A DNA stretch of 64,000 bases from Apoda limacodes (lineage: Eukaryota > Arthropoda > Insecta > Lepidoptera > Limacodidae), in assembly GCA_946406115.1 (NCBI GenBank), contig OX291557.1, positions 15,098,501 through 15,162,500 on the forward strand. The letters are read 5' to 3'. Below the pieces are notes generated by a model. That model was not told where the DNA came from. It ran no database searches and saw only the letters and a program-made list of their open reading frames with translations. A program made the translations under genes and the position numbers. How positions within the stretch are numbered: the stretch's first letter is position 1; the number at the start of each line of letters is the position of its first letter. Shown piece by piece: positions 10,501 through 20,564 of the stretch.

Positions 10501-11044
10501 GTTACTAATTTGTTATAGTTTTTCCTGCGGTAGCACGTACTTGTTACAACCTCTTTGGCGGGAGCTTTTTGGACGTGAAGTATGGTCAAACAAAGTCACT
10601 TTCGCATTTAGAATATTAGTAGGTATGGATAAAGTCCCACGCCGTGTCTGTCTATGTACTAATTTATATATACTAATTTTAGAAACTACCGTGGGAACTT
10701 TTGAATACCGCATGGGTATTGCCCCATGCCAGAAACCCCGCGAAGGCTGCGCCGCTGATTCTTATGGTAAGTAGTATATATTAAAGGGGATAATTACCAA
10801 CATCGCCAACCAAAAACCTTTCGTAAAATGTAATCACAAAGTACTCCGAGCCCCAAACATCAGCATTTATAGTATCTACATCAGAATCTCTGAAGGTGAA
10901 TGAAGTTACTCCTCTGGAGTCACCATTTTTCTTTTTACTGCCAATAGTTCTAGGACTATTTTTAGCTATTATAATGCCGACAATAAGAGCATTTTTTAAA
11001 TTAATATTTAAGTTATTTAATTTAACTCTTTGAACTCCCGCCAT
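1371..11044 (-). CDS. MEIOB: Meiosis-specific OB-fold protein MEIOB (hold'em homologue), complete, 9 exons
   Basis: CDS joins, on the minus strand, 11044-10798, 10403-10342, 8748-8595, 6890-6810, 6228-6135, 5522-5350, 4645-4486, 4045-3907 and 1529-1371: 1,269 nt, 422 aa (human MEIOB is about 440). All eight junctions keep frame and have GT and AG ends. Family knowledge: MEIOB is an RPA1-like ssDNA-binding protein that works with SPATA22 in meiotic recombination. Seen: an N-terminal OB fold with the FTFRDS and VGDV landmarks; a second with the HIPSKPAAGYYG segment, like the human HLPVKESHDYYS stretch; and a C-terminal OB fold with LRVKFADHTGELNARL, like the human LTDHTGTL block, preceded by a cysteine cluster (CCSRC, then a single C after seven residues). 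Human MEIOB has two CxxC pairs there, so the zinc ribbon looks reduced. Introns carry several MITEs. Exons 1-2 exist twice because of the tandem duplication. Confidence 0.93.
1585..1777. mobile_element. MITE with 19-bp perfect terminal inverted repeats
   Basis: Ends 1585-1603 and 1759-1777 are exact reverse complements (ttaaaaaatactagccagt). Total length 193 bp with no coding capacity. It lies in the last MEIOB intron, 55 bp upstream of the exon 9 acceptor on the transcribed strand. The flanks are AT-rich, so I cannot fix the target duplication. Confidence 0.75.
1778..3527. other. MEIOB intron 8, decayed repeat region
   Basis: No coding exon seen. Loosely repeated pieces of about 50 bp recur near 2450, 2503, 2920, 2972 and 3017 (variants of 'gcagagcagagtttgtttcattgacag'). 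A 'ttgtatgagca' motif occurs at about 1910 and 2302. This may be an old LTR or satellite remnant; the copies are too diverged to name. Confidence 0.35.
3528..3657 (-). repeat. Non-LTR retrotransposon 3'-end fragment
   Basis: The signature 'ggtaagcggtcaccgtagcc' and following bases match the LINE tail at 22940-23089 in reverse. 5'-truncated. Confidence 0.85.
3907..4045 (-). CDS. MEIOB: MEIOB exon 8 (cysteine cluster and C-terminal OB strands)
   Basis: Residues 324-370: CCSRCLREHLMC, then ENAEELRVKFADHTGELNAR. Acceptor GCTTAAG, donor TCC|GTAAGT, phase 0. The acceptor was chosen because it is the only AG that keeps frame with exon 7; a T-rich tract is lacking. Confidence 0.88.
4322..4469. mobile_element. 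hAT-type MITE with 8-bp target duplication (7/8 match)
   Basis: The terminal repeats read ccagtggcggatcc (left) and, reverse-complemented, acagtagcggattc (right). They are flanked by gtgaatag (4314-4321) and gtgaatat (4470-4477), as expected for an 8-bp hAT target duplication. It is inserted in MEIOB intron 7 about 16 bp past the exon 7 splice site. Confidence 0.75.
4486..4645 (-). CDS. MEIOB: MEIOB exon 7
   Basis: Residues 271-323 (GGEVAAWSAWSGERACAASV to LTRIDLDELLNT). Unusually GC-rich at third codon positions for this window. Acceptor TACCAG with a poor pyrimidine tract; donor CAA|GTAATC is weak. Without splicing, the frame would end at a TAA straddling this donor (4484-4482), so the last-exon alternative was weighed. 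It was rejected because exons 8 and 9 continue the homology in phase. Confidence 0.85.
4729..4856 (-). repeat. Non-LTR retrotransposon 3'-end fragment
   Basis: A diverged copy of the recurring LINE tail ('cggttaccgttagcctatgg'...'cttgaagaacctcatattgt') in MEIOB intron 6. No open frame remains. Confidence 0.75.
5350..5522 (-). CDS. MEIOB: MEIOB exon 6
   Basis: Residues 213-270, AEEWRPLDSVLFIADGRVSW through LRLYTRNQANT. It aligns with the human AQSWMPRETVIFASDVRI block. Acceptor GATCAG, donor CCC|GTTAGT, phase 1. Confidence 0.92.
6135..6228 (-). CDS. MEIOB: MEIOB exon 5
   Basis: Residues 182-212 (GADMSLRSVEIVDNTTPAPL, then ILDIFDIDTIQ). Acceptor GTTACAG, donor AAG|GTGACT, phase 2. It fits the human strand pair CEVRLYDETESSFAMTCWD. 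The donor is weaker than the others. Confidence 0.88.
6810..6890 (-). CDS. MEIOB: MEIOB exon 4
   Basis: An 81-nt exon coding for residues 155-181 (QSSNLYVDLLVVVKTVKPAK and on). Acceptor TTATTTTCAG, donor ACAG|GTAAGT. It was found by following the required phase from exon 3. It matches the human beta-strand that reads NVLAAVKSVG. Confidence 0.88.
7232..7738. repeat. Lepidopteran-type 'cccgcgg...ctag' dispersed element
   Basis: Runs from 'tattataaatgcgaaattttg' to 'gccgcgggcagaagctag' at 7738, the usual two ends of a repeat common in moths and butterflies. A second internal start ('aatattataaatgcgaaag') near 7512 suggests two nested or tandem copies. In MEIOB intron 3. Confidence 0.65.
8337..8590. 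repeat. 'gggaccctaaaaa' / 'gggggctcccatac' dispersed repeat
   Basis: Contains 'gtagtaacgggaccctaaaa' and 'aagggggctcccatacaaca', landmarks of a dispersed family that also appears at 44205-44320. It reaches to within a few bases of the MEIOB exon 3 donor (8594). Confidence 0.6.
8595..8748 (-). CDS. MEIOB: MEIOB exon 3
   Basis: Residues 104-154, including SLNEGASDVTIHSGDTF and LLHIPSKPAAGYYGIAEVL, which parallels the human stretch with IHLPVKESHDYYSLGDIV. Acceptor TCCTAG, donor CAG|GTAAGA, phase 1. Confidence 0.92.
9530..9605 (+). repeat. 'gtgcgagttggactcgcgcg' dispersed repeat fragment
   Basis: Member of the same family as copies at about 21045, 28798, 36950 and 44280, recognised by 'caagtgcgagt(t/c)ggactcgcgc' followed by a 'gggttcc' block. 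It lies in MEIOB intron 2. Confidence 0.6.
10342..10403 (-). CDS. MEIOB: MEIOB exon 2 (working copy)
   Basis: A 62-nt exon coding for residues 83-103 (VEVSSPKICV... to FRPQ). Acceptor TTTCTTTCAG, donor CAG|GTAATT. It matches the human segment after VGDC, where the chain leaves the first OB fold. Confidence 0.88.
10465..10632. repeat. 'ctagcttttccagcgg...aatattagtagg' dispersed element, copy 1
   Basis: Begins 'ctagcttttccagcggctcc' and ends near 'tttcgcatttagaatattag', the paired ends of the same common element as 7232-7738, reversed. It lies in MEIOB intron 1 and recurs at 15810-15977 in the duplicate. Short open frames here on both strands are incidental. Confidence 0.6.
10798..11044 (-). 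CDS. MEIOB: MEIOB exon 1 (working copy)
   Basis: Codes for residues 1-82, from MAGVQRVKLNNLNINLKN to YERFLVGDV, the first OB fold. Donor G|GTAATT, phase 1. The ATG is the first in a run of open frame, and the peptide aligns with the human protein from the MANLKVIG segment on. Confidence 0.92.
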
Positions 11045-11614
11045 TTTTCAATTTTTACACTTTTTGTTTTCTCCTTGGGACAGGCTAAGATCTAAGACTG
11101 TGCTGCCTGCCTCGTCTTCAGTATTTTTTTTATAACAGTTTTCTGGGAGAAGGATTTCAGTTTTGTTTTCTTAATAAATCTTCATACACCCATAGCCGTA
11201 AAAAAACGACAAAAAAAGACGATATTCTGATTTGCAGCTATCGCGAAGTGCTGTGACGAGGACGATTTTTGGATTACTCATCGGGCGCCGGGTTGTTGAA
11301 GTATGACTGCGGGACGTCCCCTGGAAATCGTAGCATCTAACAAGCAACGTAAGTCAGAGTCAGACAATAAAACACAGTCAGAGTGGTAACTTCCGTTTAC
11401 AAATTTATTTTTCCGTTTACAAATTTATGCTTTTTTTTAATGTAAGTTTAGTAAATTTTTTAACTATGATTATATAGTTCCGCTAATTAAGTTTATTTCG
11501 TGTGAATAGGTATAATATTGTGAAGTAGGTACTTCATCAGGTGAGTAATATAAAATACCGCCATAGCTAATTTATATAATAAAAATAGATTTTTTAATAG
11601 ACAACCGTTGCGCG

Positions 11615-11870
11615 TTGTATGAATTTCTGTTTTAAAACAGTTTTGACTTCAAAGGCCGTAATTTTTTTTTACCGACATAAATTCAGTTCAAGAGGAAATT
11701 ACCTACTGACGAGTACCTACTACATATGTATTGGGAGGATCAGATTGTATGAATTTCTGTTTTAAAACAGTTTTGACTTCAAAGGCCGTAATTTTTTTTT
11801 ACCGACATAAATTCAGTTCAACAGGAAATTACCTACTGACGAGTACCTACTACATATGTATTGGAAGGAT
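11615..11870. repeat. Two tandem 130-bp units
   Basis: Unit 1 (11615-11744) and unit 2 (11745-11870) both start 'ttgtatgaatttctgtttta' and end 'tgtattggRaggatcag'. They differ by a few bases, so this duplication is older than the 5.3-kb one that contains it. The same pair occurs at 16960-17215. Confidence 0.9.
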
Positions 11871-11876
11871 CAGGCA

Positions 11877-11919
11877 TGTATTGGGAGGATCAGATCACGT
11901 GCCTGATCCTCCCAATACA
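11877..11919. repeat. 17-bp-arm palindrome next to the 130-bp repeat
   Basis: Arms tgtattgggaggatcag (11877-11893) and ctgatcctcccaataca (11903-11919) are exact reverse complements around a 9-base loop. Bases after it ('tatgtagtaggta') also pair with the end of unit 2, so the whole cluster can fold back. Duplicated at 17222-17264. Confidence 0.85.
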
Positions 11920-14169
11920 TATGTAGTAGGTAATCGAACTTGAACTGAATCTATGTCGGTTAATTTAGAGAAGTAATCCTCAGGAATGTCTGATTTAGGC
12001 TTTGATGTCCTGTATAACCTCTTTGAAACTGCATGTTTTAAAAATAAAATAACGATAATAGAATATCTATAAATTGTGAATCCTTTTTGCAGAAAATCTT
12101 TCATTTATAAATTCACATTCAGATATCTGCAATAATTCTTATTCTACGGATCGAAAGTTGAAGAACTGACACGCACTTGGTCGGTTCTTTTTTGTATTTT
12201 TATGTTCATAATTTTTGAGTTATTTTCGATGATTACAAGGCAAAAAATCTGAAATAATTTAGTTAGATACAAGTAAATAACTTAATAGCGTTAGGTCCAA
12301 ATTAATATTATATGAATTGAAAAATGTTGTAAGTTTTTTGATTTGGGTATATTTAAGTAATTGACCTGTTTGTTGGCATATGAAAAGTTAGAAAGACGGA
12401 GGACATAGGTTAGGTACTTTTTGTACTCATTGGGAGTTCCCTTCCCTCCCCTTTTTTATGTTGATGGATAGGAAGGAATCCCTCGGCGGCGATGACAGAA
12501 TTTTTCTTGGGTGAAGCAGCGGGCAAAAAGCTAGGTAATCAATATTTAAAAAAACAGGGTTGAGTAATTCTTCTGTGTACATGTGTAAGTCTCTAGCCTC
12601 CTCGTAAACGGCTGCGCTGATTTCGATGTCATTTTTTGAGTATGTTTGAGTGGATGGTTTAGATTCACCAATATTGAACCCTGCACTGCGGTTGGGTTAT
12701 TAAAAAACAATAGGTATAAAATTGAATGTGGGTGAAACCAACGGGAACATCTATCTTAAGATTGGCTATCGCAGATAGATAAAAGCTGCTTATTTTGGTT
12801 TCGTACTTTTTAGTAGGTATAGGTATGTACTCGTAGAATCATACACTTAGATTAGGTACTTTACCGTCTGTTTTCATGACTCATATCCTTTTTCCTCGTT
12901 GTAGCCAGCTGGTTAAAGTAAGTACCTACTCACTCATACATATTTGTAGCTCAAGTAAAGGATATATGGGTAATATTTGGAAACTAGCTATGCTCGCTGC
13001 TTCGTCCGTGCCAAATTTGGTTATGGCCGCGTATATAAGTTTATGTCTTTGCTTTTACATCGCTTGTGTTATGACATCATCAGTTTACTCCGTTGCCACG
13101 TGAAGGAAAAAGTATTTCTGTGGCAACTCTCAATCGGGATTTTTTTTATGACCAGCACAGGGATAGTTAAAGAGCTTAGCCATGTGCCAAAAATGTGGTT
13201 AACTGGAAGCTCCGTTGCGACGTGAAGCAATAACAAATTGACTTGACTTTTGAATTTATATATTACTTAGGATTAGGAATTAGGATGATCATCCGATCAT
13301 AAAACCATTTTTGCGATTAATATAGTAAAAAAGGTCCTGTATCGGCCTGTCTATCGCGCGCCCAGCAGCTTTGAGCGATTGGGCTTGCCCCATTGTATGA
13401 GTCCACGTTTTAGCAGCTTAGAGTTCATGTATGAAAGAAAAGACGCACTGGTCAAAGACCTTCATCTTCAGTCTGTACGGTGTAGGTGAATAAAAGAATA
13501 GACGAAGCTTGTCTAGCTGCCCCTTCCCTAATAGCTAGATGCTTCTATTGGCTTCATATTCATAGTTCTTCCGGCCTAGTTGGATTGTCTGTCCAAGGTA
13601 CAGATAATCCTGGACCTACCCAAGTAAGGTAGGTACTAGTAACGAAACCGGCTTTGGCATAACGTGTTGGAGAACGAAACATGAGTTTTGTCTCGTTCAA
13701 ATTCATGCCAAGCAATAATTACGGGAAACAGGTCTGATTACCATTTTGCACTATATTGGTTATCGTGAAAAATGGACAGACCTGTCCTGAACGTGACGTA
13801 CCTATATATAAATATACATAATTATACCCAAGGAGTACATTTTTGAAGCCTTAAACCTATTCTATCTATATACAATCTAACAGTAGTATGTGTTAAGATG
13901 GTTTAGTTCTCTAAAGATGGTTTTAGTTTAGAGTAAATGTGCTGACAGGGTAAATTTCCTCAAGTCAAAATTTTAAAACCTCTTTTATACCTTTTACCTT
14001 GATAAAGTGTTAATTGTCTGTAGGTCAACGCTTATAAAATCTTATTTCAGGTCCTTTTCTTTTCTTTCTTTTTTTTCTAGATCAACTTGGTTGTCTTTAG
14101 CTAAATTGTTCTATTACAACTTTTTTAAGTATTAACTATCTAAACATTTACTACTAAGTCTTTTTTTTA

Positions 14170-14405
14170 TAACACTAAGGTGGCAAACAAGCTTAGGAGC
14201 CGCCTGATGGTAAGCGGTCACCGTAGCCTATACACGCTTGCAACACCAGGGGTATCACTTGCGCGTTGCCGACCCCTTCAAAAATCTTATAACTTCTTTC
14301 CATTCTTTCAAAGAACCCCATTCTGTAGTCCTTAGAAAAAACCTTGGCAGGGAGCTCATTCCACAACCCAAGCGTTCGCGGGAGGAAGTTTCTCTAAAAC
14401 CGCAC
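14170..14405 (-). repeat. Non-LTR retrotransposon 3'-end fragment (duplication copy 1)
   Basis: Reverse-oriented LINE tail from 'cactaaggtggcaaacaagc' through the 'ttggcagggagctcattcca' segment. 5'-truncated; it sits between MEIOB and the copy 2 join. Confidence 0.85.
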
Positions 14406-15686
14406 TGTGCATAAGAATGAAGTCTTTATTTGAAATCTTTTTGTAGATATACTAAATTATTTATAGCTAAATTGTTTTAGACATATTCAATAAAGTTAAT
14501 TAATTCTCTTTAAATAATGGTTCACAAGTTTATTCTAGACATAATCCTTAAGAAGATAACTTTCAGTGTTATTATCTATTGATTTTACACATGAAGTGCG
14601 TATCCAGTGCTTTTTATTTAAAAAAATGCAGTCATCATTGTGATGTAACAACAAAAACTGTAAGGTTCTCAGATATTTTTTTTATGTGTGCTACATGGCA
14701 TTGCTTCTTGCCAAATTTCATGATTCTAGGTCAACGGGAAGTACCCCATAGGTTTTGATTTATTTGTGTCCTAATATTCGACAAATATAACCGTATTTTG
14801 GGCATATTCTTTTATTGCATTGCTTTGAAACTTGATTTTTTTACAACTTTAAATGACTTCAGTATTTGATATTAATTTCAACTTGATGCCTCCACGCATT
14901 TTTTAGTAAAAGGAGTAAAAATATGTTATAACTACAAATAAATAGATTTCGAATTTTTTCCTATATTTGTGAATTTGGGACCATGCTTCGTGTGTAATTT
15001 CATGATTCTTTTCGATTTTGTTTTTTTATTATGTCTCCCTTACTGCTGTATTTTTTTACATTAGTAGTTTATGCAAGTAGTTTAATATAGAACAAATATT
15101 AAGATAGACCGTTTTGTTATATTAGGGCAGCTGCTATAAGGAGCTGATTGCAAAATTGTACTGTAAACATCTAGTGCGAGTACCTACCTATATATCCATT
15201 TGATATAACATATTTTTTTTTTAATTATAAGACCCCCATATTCAAATTCATTCATTTGCTACACGTCCATGTTTGGGTCACAACAACCCATATGCATACC
15301 CAATTTGTTTGGTAACGGGACCCTAACAATTGCCACATGTATCTCTTGAGAACGGCTCGATCGATTTCGTTGATTTATTTTTGTTGTTGTCGTAATTGTC
15401 AGTACTTTCTTTCATAAAAGCGTTTTGTATTAAAGAAGTTTTAGAAGAGCGACGCCGGGCACGAACAACTAGTATAAAATATCTTTTTATGTATGTATAA
15501 AAAAAAACATTTCTGAACTTCTTACTGACTCATCAACACTTGGCTAGAAAATTCAAATTTTGAACATAAATTCCTTTCATGACGTATAAGAACGTATGGG
15601 ACGGGTGAATCTTGACTGCGCGGGTAATACCGTGCATATTATTTCTTCTATTTATGACATTTACTTTTATTGGATTTGAAAATTAC

Positions 15687-16389
15687 CTGCGGCCTAAAAG
15701 TTTCAGTTGCTCCACTTTTTACGCATATTTTCGGCGAGGATACTTCAACTGAAAGAAAAACCTAATTCAATTTAAATATAATGATAACCTACGTATTATA
15801 ACTATACTAGCTTTTCCAGCGGCTCCGCCCGTGCTATTCGGCCTCGTTACTAATTTGTTATAGTTTTTCCTGCGGTAGCACGTACTTGTTACAACCTCTT
15901 TGGCGGGAGCTTTTTGGACGTGAAGTATGGTCAAACAAAGTCACTTTCGCATTTAGAATATTAGTAGGTATGGATAAAGTCCCACGCCGTGTCTGTCTAT
16001 GTACTAATTTATATATACTAATTTTAGAAACTACCGTGGGAACTTTTGAATACCGCATGGGTATTGCCCCATGCCAGAAGCCCCGCGAAGGCTGCGCCGC
16101 TGATTCTTATGGTAAGTAGTATATATTAAAGGGGATAATTACCAACATCGCCAACCAAAAACCTTTCGTAAAATGTAATCACAAAGTACTCCGAGCCCCA
16201 AACATCAGCATTTATAGTATCTACATCAGAATCTCTGAAGGTGAATGAAGTTACTCCTCTGGAGTCACCATTTTTCTTTTTACTGCCAATAGTTCTAGGA
16301 CTATTTTTAGCTATTATAATGCCGACAATAAGAGCATTTTTTAAATTAATATTTAAGTTATTTAATTTAACTCTTTGAACTCCCGCCAT
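15687..16389 (-). pseudogene. Second copy of MEIOB exons 1 and 2
   Basis: Exon 1 (16389-16143) and exon 2 (15748-15687) are base-for-base copies of those at 11044-10798 and 10403-10342, with intact ATG, donor and acceptor. No exon 3 lies between this copy and copy 1. A transcript starting here would have to splice past or into the downstream exons, either skipping to 8748 or including exons 1-2 twice. It is therefore an extra 5' end or promoter rather than a full gene. If the tandem duplication is an assembly artefact, this copy is not real. Confidence 0.85.
15810..15977. repeat. 'ctagcttttccagcgg...' dispersed element, copy 2
   Basis: Duplicate of 10465-10632, carried along by the 5.3-kb duplication. 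Confidence 0.6.
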
Positions 16390-16959
16390 TTTTCAATTTT
16401 TACACTTTTTGTTTTCTCCTTGGGACAGGCTAAGATCTAAGACTGTGCTGCCTGCCTCGTCTTCAGTATTTTTTTTATAACAGTTTTCTGGGAGAAGGAT
16501 TTCAGTTTTGTTTTCTTAATAAATCTTCATACACCCATAGCCGTAAAAAAACGACAAAAAAAGACGATATTCTGATTTGCAGCTATCGCGAAGTGCTGTG
16601 ACGAGGACGATTTTTGGATTACTCATCGGGCGCCGGGTTGTTGAAGTATGACTGCGGGACGTCCCCTGGAAATCGTAGCATCTAACAAGCAACGTAAGTC
16701 AGAGTCAGACAATAAAACACAGTCAGAGTGGTAACTTCCGTTTACAAATTTATTTTTCCGTTTACAAATTTATGCTTTTTTTTAATGTAAGTTTAGTAAA
16801 TTTTTTAACTATGATTATATAGTTCCGCTAATTAAGTTTATTTCGTGTGAATAGGTATAATATTGTGAAGTAGGTACTTCATCAGGTGAGTAATATAAAA
16901 TACCGCCATAGCTAATTTATATAATAAAAATAGATTTTTTAATAGACAACCGTTGCGCG

Positions 16960-17264
16960 TTGTATGAATTTCTGTTTTAAAACAGTTTTGACTTCAAAGG
17001 CCGTAATTTTTTTTTACCGACATAAATTCAGTTCAAGAGGAAATTACCTACTGACGAGTACCTACTACATATGTATTGGGAGGATCAGATTGTATGAATT
17101 TCTGTTTTAAAACAGTTTTGACTTCAAAGGCCGTAATTTTTTTTTACCGACATAAATTCAGTTCAACAGGAAATTACCTACTGACGAGTACCTACTACAT
17201 ATGTATTGGAAGGATCAGGCATGTATTGGGAGGATCAGATCACGTGCCTGATCCTCCCAATACA
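16960..17264. repeat. 130-bp tandem pair and palindrome, duplication copy 2
   Basis: Offset exactly +5,345 from 11615-11919, with the same sequence features. Confidence 0.9.
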
Positions 17265-19514
17265 TATGTAGTAGGTAATCGAACTTGAACTGAATCTATG
17301 TCGGTTAATTTAGAGAAGTAATCCTCAGGAATGTCTGATTTAGGCTTTGATGTCCTATATAACCTCTTTGAAACTGCATGTTTTAAAAATAAAATAACGA
17401 TAATAGAATATCTATAAATTGTGAATCCTTTTTGCAGAAAATCTTTCATTTATAAATTCACATTCAGATATCTGCAATAATTCTTATTCTACGGATCGAA
17501 AGTTGAAGAACTGACACGCACTTGGTCGGTTCTTTTTTGTATTTTTATGTTCATAATTTTTGAGTTATTTTCGATGATTACAAGGCAAAAAATCTGAAAT
17601 AATTTAGTTAGATACAAGTAAATAACTTAATAGCGTTAGGTCCAAATTAATATTATATGAATTGAAAAATGTTGTAAGTTTTTTGATTTGGGTATATTTA
17701 AGTAATTGACCTGTTTGTTGGCATATGAAAAGTTAGAAAGACGGAGGACATAGGTTAGGTACTTTTTGTACTCATTGGGAGTTCCCTTCCCTCCCCTTTT
17801 TTATGTTGATGGATAGGAAGGAATCCCTCGGCGGCGATGACAGAATTTTTCTTGGGTGAAGCAGCGGGCAAAAAGCTAGGTAATCAATATTTAAAAAAAC
17901 AGGGTTGAGTAATTCTTCTGTGTACATGTGTAAGTCTCTAGCCTCCTCGTAAACGGCTGCGCTGATTTCGATGTCATTTTTTGAGTATGTTTGAGTGGAT
18001 GGTTTAGATTCACCAATATTGAACCCTGCACTGCGGTTGGGTTATTAAAAAACAATAGGTATAAAATTGAATGTGGGTGAAACCAACGGGAACATCTATC
18101 TTAAGATTGGCTATCGCAGATAGATAAAAGCTGCTTATTTTGGTTTCGTACTTTTTAGTAGGTATAGGTATGTACTCGTAGAATCATACACTTAGATTAG
18201 GTACTTTACCGTCTGTTTTCATGACTCATATCCTTTTTCCTCGTTGTAGCCAGCTGGTTAAAGTAAGTACCTACTCACTCATACATATTTGTAGCTCAAG
18301 TAAAGGATATATGGGTAATATTTGGAAACTAGCTATGCTCGCTGCTTCGTCCGTGCCAAATTTGGTTATGGCCGCGTATATAAGTTTATGTCTTTGCTTT
18401 TACATCGCTTGTGTTATGACATCATCAGTTTACTCCGTTGCCACGTGAAGGAAAAAGTATTTCTGTGGCAACTCTCAATCGGGATTTTTTTTATGACCAG
18501 CACAGGGATAGTTAAAGAGCTTAGCCATGTGCCAAAAATGTGGTTAACTGGAAGCTCCGTTGCGACGTGAAGCAATAACAAATTGACTTGACTTTTGAAT
18601 TTATATATTACTTAGGATTAGGAATTAGGATGATCATCCGATCATAAAACCATTTTTGCGATTAATATAGTAAAAAAGGTCCTGTATCGGCCTGTCTATC
18701 GCGCGCCCAGCAGCTTTGAGCGATTGGGCTTGCCCCATTGTAAGAGTCCACGTTTTAGCAGCTTAGAGTTCATGTATGAAAGAAAAGACGCACTGGTCAA
18801 AGACCTTCATCTTCAGTCTGTACGGTGTAGGTGAATAAAAGAATAGACGAAGCTTGTCTAGCTGCCCCTTCCCTAATAGCTAGATGCTTCTATTGGCTTC
18901 ATATTCATAGTTCTTCCGGCCTAGTTGGATTGTCTGTCCAAGGTACAGATAATCCTGGACCTACCCAAGTAAGGTAGGTACTAGTAACGAAACCGGCTTT
19001 GGCATAACGTGTTGGAGAACGAAACATGAGTTTTGTCTCGTTCAAATTCATGCCAAGCAATAATTACGGGAAACAGGTCTGATTACCATTTTGCACTATA
19101 TTGGTTATCGTGAAAAATGGACAGACCTGTCCTGAACGTGACGTACCTATATATAAATATACATAATTATACCCAAGGAGTACATTTTTGAAGCCTTAAA
19201 CCTATTCTATCTATATACAATCTAACAGTAGTATGTGTTAAGATGGTTTAGTTCTCTAAAGATGGTTTTAGTTTAGAGTAAATGTGCTGACAGGGTAAAT
19301 TTCCTCAAGTCAAAATTTTAAAACCTCTTTTATACCTTTTACCTTGATAAAGTGTTAATTGTCTGTAGGTCAACGCTTATAAAATCTTATTTCAGGTCCT
19401 TTTCTTTTCTTTCTTTTTTTTCTAGATCAACTTGGTTGTCTTTAGCTAAATTGTTCTATTACAACTTTTTTAAGTATTAACTATCTAAACATTTACTACT
19501 AAGTCTTTTTTTTA

Positions 19515-19750
19515 TAACACTAAGGTGGCAAACAAGCTTAGGAGCCGCCTGATGGTAAGCGGTCACCGTAGCCTATACACGCTTGCAACACCAGGGGTAT
19601 CACTTGCGCGTTGCCGACCCCTTCAAAAATCTTATAACTTCTTTCCATTCTTTCAAAGAACCCCATTCTGTAGTCCTTAGAAAAAACCTTGGCAGGGAGC
19701 TCATTCCACAACCCAAGCGTTCGCGGGAGGAAGTTTCTCTAAAACCGCAC
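19515..19750 (-). repeat. Non-LTR retrotransposon 3'-end fragment (duplication copy 2)
   Basis: Copy of the fragment at 14170-14405, at the duplication offset. Confidence 0.85.
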
Positions 19751-20564
19751 TGTGCATAAGAATGAAGTCTTTATTTGAAATCTTTTTGTAGATATACTAA
19801 ATTATTTATAGCTAAATTGTTTTAGACATATTCAATAAAGTTAATTAATTCTCTTTAAATAATGGTTCACAAGTTTATTCTAGACATAATCCTTAAGAAG
19901 ATAACTTTCAGTGTTATTATCTATTGATTTTACACATGAAGTGCGTATCCAGTGCTTTTTATTTAAAAAAATGCAGTCATCATTGTGATGTAACAACAAA
20001 AACTGTAAGGTTCTCAGATATTTTTTTTATGTGTGCTACATGGCATTGCTTCTTGCCAAATTTCATGATTCTAGGTCAACGGGAAGTACCCCATAGGTTT
20101 TGATTTATTTGTGTCCTAATATTCGACAAATATAACCGTATTTTGGGCATATTCTTTTATTGCATTGCTTTGAAACTTGATTTTTTTACAACTTTAAATG
20201 ACTTCAGTATTTGATATTAATTTCAACTTGATGCCTCCACGCATTTTTTAGTAAAAGGAGTAAAAATATGTTATAACTACAAATAAATAGATTTCGAATT
20301 TTTTCCTATATTTGTGAATTTGGGACCATGCTTCGTGTGTAATTTCATGATTCTTTTCGATTTTGTTTTTTTATTATGTCTCCCTTACTGCTGTATTTTT
20401 TTACATTAGTAGTTTATGCAAGTAGTTTAATATAGAACAAATATTAAGATAGACCGTTTTGTTATATTAGGGCAGCTGCTATAAGGAGCTGATTGCAAAA
20501 TTGTACTGTAAACATCTAGTGCGAGTACCTACCTATATATTGATATGTTTTTAGGTATCGCAAT

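Larger units (their letters stand above)
9851..15195. repeat. Tandem duplication, copy 1 (5,345 bp)
   Basis: The segment starting 'ccatttgatataacat' repeats at exactly +5,345 through 20540. Differences I found are 10735 a/g, 12012 g/a and 13398 t/a. It includes MEIOB exons 1 and 2 (working copy), their upstream region, an internal 130-bp repeat and a LINE tail. The left edge is preceded by 'gcctagttt'; the right edge joins 'tatat' straight to the start of copy 2. Confidence 0.97.
11045..15195. other. MEIOB upstream region, copy 1
   Basis: No coding exon recognised. It contains the tandem 130-bp repeat and palindrome (11615-11932), a 'cagcgggcaaaaagctag' element end near 12515-12535 and a LINE tail (14170-14405). 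The MEIOB promoter should lie just above 11044; no clear TATA box could be assigned. Confidence 0.5.
15196..20540. repeat. Tandem duplication, copy 2 (5,345 bp)
   Basis: Near-exact repeat of 9851-15195. It ends in 'acctacctatatat', after which the sequence turns into the GPR155 5' region. Copy 2 holds a second MEIOB 5' end. The near-complete identity, intron and intergenic DNA included, means either a very recent event or an assembly join of two haplotypes. Confidence 0.97.
16390..20564. other. Interval between second MEIOB 5' end and GPR155 start
   Basis: It repeats the content of 11045-15195: 130-bp units (16960-17215), palindrome (17222-17264) and LINE tail (19515-19750). An AG at 20553-20554 after 'gatatgttttt' looks like a splice acceptor, so an untranslated GPR155 exon probably lies somewhere here or further upstream. 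I could not identify it. Confidence 0.45.

Noticed and set aside
10513..10774. Overlapping frames on both strands (and the copies at 15858-16119)
   Set aside because: They fall in a dispersed 'ctagcttttccagcgg' element and MEIOB intron 1.
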